A DNA stretch of 64,000 bases from Mixophyes australis. Taxonomy: Eukaryota; Chordata; Amphibia; Anura; Limnodynastidae. The translations under genes were made by a program, and so were the position numbers. This document shows, piece by piece, positions 56,559 to 64,000 of the stretch. Position 1 is the stretch's first letter. The number at the start of each line of letters is the position of its first letter. The stretch is from NCBI GenBank assembly GCA_036250195.1, contig JAVHZZ010000003.1:342531875-342595874 (forward strand). The letters run 5' to 3'. Below the pieces are notes generated by a model that saw only the letters and a program-made list of their open reading frames with translations, was not told the origin of the DNA and did no database searches.

Positions 56559-56611
<53 letters not shown>

Positions 56612-56618
56612 GTATCTA

Positions 56619-56681
<63 letters not shown>

Positions 56682-56684
56682 GTG

Positions 56685-56729
<45 letters not shown>

Positions 56730-56738
56730 GTGTATCTA

Positions 56739-56791
<53 letters not shown>

Positions 56792-56828
56792 GTATCTATC
56801 TATCTATCTATCTATCTAATTATCTATC

Positions 56829-56887
<59 letters not shown>

Positions 56888-56888
56888 G

Positions 56889-56923
<35 letters not shown>

Positions 56924-56999
56924 GTATCTATCTATCTAATTATCTATCTATCTAATTATCTATCTATCTAATTATCTATCTATCTATCTATCTATCCCA

Positions 57000-57058
<59 letters not shown>

Positions 57059-57087
57059 ATATCTATCTATATATCTATCTATCTATT
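56486..57087. repeat. Long (TCTA)n tetranucleotide array
   Basis: About 600 bp of TATC/TCTA units, interrupted by recurring variants TGTATCTAAT and TGTATC. The spaced variants suggest a loose higher-order structure. Long frames reading Tyr-Leu-Ser-Ile are artefacts. Confidence 0.97.
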
Positions 57088-58245
57088 TTTATCGATCTAT
57101 TGTCTGTATCTTCAGCTATTGAAATTGTATTGTATCTGACTACAGCTATCTCTATGGCTGGACATGTAAAAATGCCTCTGGATATATGTTGACATTACCA
57201 GTTTATCTGCCTTCCTGTCACTTTAAAAATAATGATATTTAAAAATGTCACATACGTGTAGCGGATTGATGTGACAACAGATCTATATAGAATCCTATAC
57301 CAGTCATAACACAATTGGAAGCCTTCATTACTGGCTGTTTAGCAAATAGTAAATTCTATAGAAACTGACTGTAGCTTTCTCTTGTCACTTTCCCTTAGCG
57401 CATGGAATGGGTTTCTTGTTGTCTGGAGAGACAGAAAATGTTTTTTTTTTATCACTAGTGCTGTGATTTTATTGTTATTTCCCATAAAAAATATGTTGTC
57501 TCTTTGTCACACTTTTTTAAAATCTATTATTCATCATTTGCCTCTGTCACCAAAGCTGGATTTACTTTGCGGTGGCATCTGGTGACTACTAAGTGACGTC
57601 CCAATGTTATGTTACTATTTACTTTGCCAACAGAACTGTGCACTTTATCTATTTTTTTGCTCCATTTTTTTTTATATCTTTTTTACTTTGTTTTTTTTAA
57701 TGAATCTGGAACTGGAAACCCAAACCCAGACTTCCAGTTTCAGTATTCCAGTGCACATTAAAACCCCCGTTTCTTGATAAATATATCCCTAAGAGCATAT
57801 TAAAGGACAACAATTTATCTTATATAAAATCTATACTAGTAACATTCACAATTATATATAAAACTTTCAATGCAAAAAAAAATTGGGAGATGTTTTATTC
57901 TATTTGCATTTGCTATGTAGCAAAGTGTAAGCTATTGCTTTCTGATGTCAGCCATTCGCTCCATAAGATGGATAAAAGTAGTAGACTGCAGTGTCTATCA
58001 CAATACTAACAGTTCCTGATAGTTTTATATTTATATTTGTGAATTTTTTTCATAGCTTTTTTATATTGGTCAACTTGTATTTTAGAATAAGTAGCCCTAA
58101 TCATTAATATACATCAATGTCTTGATGACTGATATGGATATGTGAGATGCAAACATCCTAAGGCTGAACTGTTTCAAATTGGTGCACCATAGAAAAGCTC
58201 CCATTTTTTTGCAAAAAGGGCCACTAAACATCCGGTTGCTTATAA
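57088..58245. other. No recognised feature
   Basis: AT-rich, T-runs at 57438-57448 and 57666-57700. No gene recognised. Confidence 0.3.
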
Positions 58246-58249
58246 AAGA

Positions 58250-59222
58250 GTTGATAATAACATTTACATTTACTCCCATCCCACCATGACCTCTCTATTG
58301 TCGTCAATAACACCACCATCTCCTCTGTCACCCAACTTTGCTGCCTGGGTGTCACCCTCGACTCCTCTCTCTCTTTTGCCCCCCACATTCATTCCCTTGC
58401 CTGTCGCTTCCAACTACGCAACATCGCTCACATCCGTCCTTTTCTCTCTCAGGATGCCGCCAAAACTATCATCCATGCACTCATCATCTCCCGCCTCGAT
58501 TATTGTAACCTCCTCCTCACCTGCCTCCCCCACTCCCGTCTCTCACCCCTCTGCTCTATACTCAATGCGGCCGCAAGACTCATCTTCCTCTCGCGCCGCT
58601 CCTCCTCTGCCTCGCCTTACACTGGCTCCCCTTCCCCTACAGAATCCTTTTCAAACTCCTCACCACCACTTACAAGGCTCTCTCCAACTCTACTGCCCCT
58701 TATATCTCTAACCTCCTCTCCATTCACACTCCTGCCCGCTCCCTGCACTCGGCCAATGACCGCCGCCTCTCCTCCACTCTTATCACCTCTTCCCACTCCA
58801 GAATCCAAGACTTTTCCTGTGCAGCCCCCCTTCTCTGGAACGACCTCCCTCATTTAATCCGTCTCTCTCCTACTCTGTGCTCCTTCAAATGTGCACTCAA
58901 AACTCACCTCTTCCTCAAAGCCTACCAACCATCTACTTAACCCCCATCTCCTCCCTTTAGCTCGTCCTCCCTTCTCTCCTCTTGCCTCAACTGGCTTCTC
59001 TTGTGCCTGGTCTGTTTACCCTCCCTTAGGATGTAAGCTCGTATGAGCAGGGCCCCCTCCCCTCCTGTCTCCATACGTCTTTGCTGCATATGACTGGCCG
59101 GAGTTTCTGAAGTATTGGTACTTTTTGTTCATTGTTCTGTATGGTTTCACCCTGTATAGTCTACTGTTAGTACTGTGTGCGGATACCTTGTGGCGCCTAA
59201 CAAATAAATGATAATAATAATA
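58250..59222 (+). mobile_element. L2/CR1-type LINE 3' end with RT C-terminus
   Basis: Two frames together read the end of a LINE reverse-transcriptase protein. First comes LGVTLDSSLSFAPHIHSL and ISRLDYCNLLLTCLP (from 58291). After a frame change before 58617 come LHWLPFPYRILFKLLTTTYK, APLLWNDLPHLIRLS and FKCALKTHLFLKAYQ. A 3' region of about 280 bp ends GTGGCGCCTAACAAATAAAT and (ATA)n. The catalytic palm is absent, so the copy is 5' truncated. The apparent 141-codon frame at 58286 is in the wrong register. Confidence 0.85.
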
Positions 59223-59643
59223 ATACAATATATATGGGAAAGAAAAGTTAAAATTAATGTTTCAAATATGGAGTTGGTCAATGGGAGGGTATTGTTCTAA
59301 TGCATCAGACTTCCTGGCTATAAGCCTACAGCAAGACATTACAAAGATCATTTTAGAGTCTAAATTGCCAAGACCATAGGGCATAAACTTCCATTCAATG
59401 ACATAGCAAGCGTACCTACAACATTTATCTTAACTTCTGCCAGATTAAAGGGACTCGAACATATATTTATTTTTGAGCTTTTAATATTCTATCCTCAGAG
59501 TGATGAATTTGTATTTCAGGTTTAACATCTCTTTAATTACTACCTGTATTCTTTCCATGATGATGTTTATCAGTCTAATGAAAGAGAGCGACCCTGGTAC
59601 TGATCCAAATCCAAATTACTTAAGAAGGTCCATTGTCTTCTGG
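59223..59643. other. No recognised feature
   Basis: AT-rich, nothing assigned. Confidence 0.3.
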
Positions 59644-59651
59644 TTCATCTT

Positions 59652-59826
59652 CAGGGGAGGGCTGGCAAATTTTAGCCCGAGGGGAAAGACTCGACCCAGC
59701 AGCCTATTAGGAACATTTTAAAGGAATAAAAATGAAGGTGGCCCAGGGACCCAGCCCAAGGTTGCCCACTGTGGGACTAGCTCGAGGGGCATATGATCCC
59801 CTGCCCCCCAGCCCAGCCTGCCTCTG
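59652..59826. mobile_element. CAGGGGCTGG hAT-type MITE with perfect 8-bp duplication
   Basis: CAGGGGAGGGCTGGCAAATT to CAGCCCAGCCTGCCTCTG, 175 bp, inverted relative to the copy at 8712. Flanked by TTCATCTT at 59644-59651 and 59827-59834, 8 of 8. This fixes the family's boundaries and hAT-type insertion. Confidence 0.92.
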
Positions 59827-59834
59827 TTCATCTT

Positions 59835-61129
59835 AAAGTGGTTGGTCACTTTGGACAATTCCTTGGTAATCCATCCTGACCCATGTTTATCACATAGGAC
59901 CCCTCCTGATTTCATACTCAGCGGTGGAGCTCTGTGGATATCTTGCAGTATATTCATTTTCCCAGTTACAGGGAAAATTAGCAAGATGGCTCTCCAATTC
60001 AGGCAACAGGGCTATCCTATGTATAGCAGACTACTTGCTTGTGGGGGGCAGATGAATTAAGAAGTGGTTGTCCACTTGGAGATGTACAGGCAGACAAGGG
60101 AACTTGCCCATGGAGCTAACACTGGGACAACCAAGTAGATAATGCTATCAGATGAAGTCATAAAAACATAGTAATGGACACTTTAATATTTGTTCCCATT
60201 TGGAGCTGGAATCATTTTCATTCTATCTTATTTTCATTGTCATCTGCTGTTTAAAGGTTAATATTTAAAAATATCATCCAAGACTTATGCTGTTTGCACG
60301 GTTCACATATGTACAGTCCTAATTCTCATACAGGAAAGTCAGTTATCTTACATATATTCTCATTGTCTCTTCCTTCTCTCTCTACCTGGTTTATTCGTGC
60401 CTTACACTATAACTCCATAGAAATAGAATGTTTTTGGGTTTTTTCCAAGACTATATGGACATATCCCACGTGTGATGGACTTTTGTGTTGCCCTGCATTA
60501 TTTAGGTTTGTTTTCTGTCACTTACTTTTGTTTGTCAAAGTCTTGCATGCTTCCATGAAGCTTCAGGCTTGACTTTGGGCTCCCTAAGCATGTGATACTT
60601 GTTTGGCTGAAACAGCCTTGGGCATTCTAAAAATCTAAGTGGCTTTAAGCTTTCATTCTATCCTGGTTTTTTTTTAGGATCGAGACAGGGGGTCATCGTT
60701 GTTCTTTGTTTCATGTCATCTTACATTAATTTTTTTTCAGTACATTACTAGCTTTTCAAAGTATTTAACTTTCAGTGCAACTTGATTGTTTGCATAGCTT
60801 ACAAAACTTTTTTTAAAGCACCAGCTCGACAACTAAATATGTTTCAGTAAATTTTCAAATCAAAGAATAATTAGACGTACAAATGGAGCGTAATTTGTTT
60901 AGGTAAACATCGAGTTTGAATTCATTAGTTCGCTCAATCAATTGTAAAACTATTTATTGAAGTGTGGTTAGAATGACACATTTCAGCACTGGGGGGTCAA
61001 CTCCAAACAAGCTTTACTTACCCTGCTCCAACAATAGTTAAACTATCAAAGTGCAGTGGTGTTATGGGGGATGCACTTCTTTGGAGTGCTGTGGGACAAA
61101 CATAAAAAAGGCATTACTTCACAGAACCA
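59835..61129. other. No recognised feature
   Basis: AT-rich DNA without repeat or gene assignment; T-runs near 60668 and 60730. Confidence 0.3.
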
Positions 61130-61138
61130 GATAATGAG

Positions 61139-61450
61139 GCAGCACGGTGGCTTAGTGGTTAGCAATTTTGCCTCACAGCACCGAGGTCATGAGTTTGATT
61201 CCCAACCATGGTCTTATCTGTGTGGAGTTTATATGTCATCACCGTGTTTGTGTGGGTTTACTCTGAGTGCTCTGGTTTCCTCCCACACTCTAAAAACTTA
61301 CCTAGTAGGGTAATTGGCTGCTATCAAATTGACCATAGTCTCTCTCTATCTGTGTGTGTATGTTAGGGAACTTAGACTGTAAGCTCCAAGGACTGATGTG
61401 AGTTCTCTGTGCAGCACTGCGGAATTAGTGGCGCTATATAAATAGCTGAT
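61139..61450 (+). mobile_element. tRNA-derived SINE, copy 11, with 9-bp target duplication
   Basis: Head AGCACGGTGGCTTAGTGGTT, B-box region GAGTTTGATTCCCA, body, and tail GCACTGCGGAATTAGTGGCG then TATATAAATAGC. Flanked by GATAATGAG at 61130-61138 and 61451-61459, an exact 9-bp target duplication, as expected from LINE-driven insertion. Confidence 0.95.
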
Positions 61451-61550
61451 GATAATGAGCCATTGAATTATCATACAAGGAATTACGGGAGGAGAAATTA
61501 TTATTTATTTGGATAGTTTATCTCCATATTGGCAAAATATAAAAAAATGG

Positions 61551-61552
<2 letters not shown>

Positions 61553-61597
<45 letters not shown>

Positions 61598-61620
61598 ACA
61601 CATATATATATATATATATA

Positions 61621-61668
<48 letters not shown>
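61553..61668. repeat. (TA)n microsatellite
   Basis: TA tract with ACACAACACA and GTGTG interruptions. It borders the next Penelope-type region. Confidence 0.95.
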
Positions 61669-61671
<3 letters not shown>

Positions 61672-62486
61672 AGATAAGCAAAAGGCGCTTAGTGCAATAT
61701 TAAAAAACACCAAAATGTGTGACACTGATTTACATATATATGTGTGTACCTCATACACCACATAAATAAAAGAACATACAAATTTGCGCAGCAGGCAGCT
61801 CCTCAAAAATAAGCACTCATTTGCAAGTGCTCAAATAATTCTAAAAGACAAAAGAAGAGAAGCGCCACGCATAGAGTATTAAATGACCAACAATTAGTCT
61901 TCTCAAAGTGGCAAACAAGTGAATTGGCCTCGTACCAAAAGACAAATAATAAACAGCTTATCTGTGATTAGATTCCCGACATCCTATAGAGACTCCTTGA
62001 TATCCAGTCTTTATGGTTCCAGAAGTTCAGATCACTAGGGACTCAGAGCAAAACTATTATGGTGTAGTATGCCAAATAAGGCTACCAACAATTCCTCAGA
62101 ACTGGGTACCAACACAAGCTCATAACATTATGATCCATAAAAGTGTTTTATTACAAAGATAAAATCCTTAATGTATATAAAATGCGCCCGTACATCATAT
62201 AAAACAAATATAGGCTTATCTGCAGTCTTTCCTGATGGTAATCACGGATCTCTCAAAACCACCTGGCCGGGGTAGATGTGGTGATCCAGGGAAAACAACA
62301 CACAGAAGACGCCTTATCCCCCTCAACGCGTTTCGTCACTCGACTTTTTCAAGAGGATTCTGGATATGTAGTATGGTATGTTAGTCCAAATGTCCAGTTT
62401 ATATGGTCCCACAAAGCACAAACACACTTGAATTTACCCGACAGGGGAAACAATTTTCCCATCTGAATTCCGTAGAAGTATTGCAG
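61669..62486 (-). mobile_element. Penelope-type terminal region c
   Basis: Shares GCCTCGTACCA, GCGCCCGTACATCATATAAA and GGCTTATCTGCAG with region b at 37.5-38.1 kb, and contains a hairpin of the same design at 62325-62352. It lies between two (TA)n tracts, like repeat a. No coding sequence. Confidence 0.6.
62325..62352 (-). ncRNA. Hammerhead-like hairpin c
   Basis: On the minus strand: TTGAAAAA, stem GTC, loop GAGT, stem GAC, GAAAC, GCGTT. The third distinct stem II sequence with pairing kept. The ACGCGT palindrome is intact. Confidence 0.45.
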
Positions 62487-62494
62487 TTTATATA

Positions 62495-62557
<63 letters not shown>

Positions 62558-62564
62558 GTATGTG

Positions 62565-62640
<76 letters not shown>
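62487..62640. repeat. (TA)n microsatellite with TG/GTA variants
   Basis: Long imperfect TA tract with GTGTG and GTATGTATG interruptions. Confidence 0.95.
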
Positions 62641-62641
<1 letters not shown>

Positions 62642-62940
62642 TGTCCATCCACAGTAAGAGTAGCTATTTTGTGTGCAGACCAATGTTTATCCTATTAATT
62701 CATTAGCAATTACTGGCATCACTAAGACATGAAGTAGAACGTGTTTCATCCCTCAATGATGTCACCAGTAGGGATGCTCAAATTTGTTTAAAAGTAGTTC
62801 TCAAACTGTTTGAATCTCCCCTAAAGATAATGAATTTGAAATAAACTCAAACTTTAGAATTCAAAATAAATTTGAGCAAGGTTAAAAGGTTTAAACATGG
62901 TGAGCTATCTGCTGCAAATTCAAACTTTAAACTCTAATAT
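62641..62940. other. No recognised feature
   Basis: AT-rich, nothing assigned. Confidence 0.3.
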
Positions 62941-62944
62941 TTAA

Positions 62945-63765
62945 CCAGGAATTTGATGTTAATGGCAGAGCAGCATGAGGTCCTCAACTGCTAGAACCGC
63001 TTAGCAAGTTGGTCACCTTTAGTAGTCCCCTTTCCAAGGAGCTTGTTATGTTCCACAGTGCTCAGTTGTCCCAGGACTTAAGCTCTGGTAGCAGTTGTTT
63101 ATCTAGCACCTCCCCGGTGGAGAGAACAGAACATAGAAGGAGGTAATGAGCAGCCACAATATATTATCAGCTCTGAGCCAGAAATGCAAGGGTTAAAGTG
63201 GAGTGGTCTGGCTCTTGTCTGATGGAGTGTACAGCTCATGGTAGCAAGCAGTAAAAAAACAGAATGTATTTGGCAGAACTCAGGGCCAGCCAGGCAGATA
63301 TCAGGAGTAGAGAAGATAGCGGAATCCTTTAAACAAGCCAAGGGTCAGGGCAGATAGAGATATCAGAGAAAATCTGTTTAACAAAGCCAAGAGACAGGAG
63401 TGGAGAAGACAGCAATTCCTATAAACAATCTGGGTCTAACACTGATAGTAGACCAGGGCAGGATACAAGGCACTCTAGGTCAAGTAGGAACTATCACCAG
63501 CATTGGTATGCTGCCAAGAATAGGTTTATAAAGACAGCAGCACCAATCAGAACTGCAGGATCGTTAGCTGCATGAGTGTGATAGGTATTTGCACAACTGA
63601 GGCTGCCCAAGTGAAAGGTGAATGAAGCCTGTAACTATTTGCCTTGCAACCAGCTGAATCAGTGAACTGCAGGAATGATCCTACACATACTATTACCAGT
63701 AAGCGGACAGATGATACATCAAACAAACAGGAGATCTCCTATTTCTTAACATTTGGTGGTGACAG
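62945..63765 (-). mobile_element. Possible LTR-type repeat, antisense
   Basis: Purine-rich sequence with loosely repeated phrases (AACAAGCCAAGGGTCAGGGC and ACAAAGCCAAGAGACAGGAG, about 80 bp apart). The texture resembles the complement of the LTR-like sequence at 18810. No defined ends, duplication or coding sequence. Weak call. Confidence 0.28.
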
Positions 63766-64000
63766 TCAAACACAAATCAAACTGGCCAAATAAATTGTGA
63801 TTATACTGTACACAAGTTTGAAACCTATGAACCGGCCAAATTCAATCAAATTTTACACCAGAATGAATAATATCCTGCATTCTTATGCACTGTATGGAGT
63901 TGACATGTCCACTTTTAAGAACAATGCTTAGAAATATGTCTTATTTTCCTGATCATGTAAGTACTGTCACAGTCTAAGCAATAGTGAAAATTAGCTGTGA
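63766..64000. other. No recognised feature
   Basis: AT-rich window edge, nothing assigned. Confidence 0.3.

Noticed and set aside
56423..56971. 182-codon frame rich in Tyr-Leu-Ser-Ile
   Set aside because: Translation of the (TCTA)n array.
58286..58711. 141-codon open frame starting MTSLLSS
   Set aside because: It is out of register with the LINE protein. The real LINE reading uses two other frames joined by a frameshift.
61501..62706. Tyr-Ile repeat frames
   Set aside because: Translations of (TA)n tracts.

Overview
The window looks like vertebrate intergenic or intronic DNA, most probably from an anuran amphibian. This rests on the dense mix of tRNA-derived SINEs, L2/CR1-type LINE tails, Penelope-like retroelement pieces, hAT-type miniature elements with 8-bp target duplications, and long (TCTA)n and (TA)n tracts. 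The frog assignment is an inference from repeat character, not from a gene. I found no host protein-coding gene, rRNA or functional tRNA. The only protein-like sequences are transposable-element remnants.

Layout. 1-2.9 kb: a 30-31 bp minisatellite, a (TA)n tract, a 29-bp triplicate and the first SINE. 4.5-8.9 kb: two SINEs, one split by a MITE, a hAT-type MITE with a perfect 8-bp duplication, a LINE tail and a second hAT MITE family. 10.8-13.1 kb: low-repeat DNA with a duplicated ~75-bp block 1.2 kb apart, a small hAT MITE and a SINE. 13.9-19.6 kb: a SINE, LINE tail, long palindrome, LTR-like sequence and abutting MITEs. 20.4-22.8 kb: low-repeat blocks that could be conserved non-coding elements. 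23.9-28.5 kb: two complementary partial copies of a hAT-like transposon with coding remnants, plus more MITEs. 29.8-34.5 kb: foldback elements, a 29-bp minisatellite and a cluster of hAT MITEs, two of which form a composite unit.

35.5-39.9 kb: a SINE and a Penelope-like element remnant on the minus strand. It carries a GIY-YIG endonuclease domain, lies between two 177-bp near-identical repeats, and is associated with hammerhead-like hairpins. 40-46.7 kb: SINE and CR1-type LINE ends and several MITEs. 47.2-47.7 kb: an 11-bp/33-bp higher-order minisatellite open in all six frames. 48.8-53.5 kb: a Helitron-like element, a degenerate Penelope-type terminal region, hAT MITEs and a 741-bp GGGC...GCCC element. 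56.5-57.1 kb: a 600-bp (TCTA)n array. 58.25-59.2 kb: an L2/CR1-type LINE 3' end with reverse-transcriptase C-terminal coding. 59.6-64 kb: another hAT MITE, a SINE with a perfect 9-bp target duplication, a third Penelope-type terminal region between (TA)n tracts, and low-complexity to unrecognised DNA.

How the parts relate. Nothing here forms an operon or pathway. The coherent story is parasitic: SINEs whose tails resemble the LINE tails in the same window, short hAT MITEs that presumably used a hAT transposase, and Penelope terminal regions that share a structured RNA hairpin. Several low-repeat blocks may be regulatory DNA of a distant gene, but only cross-species alignment can show that.
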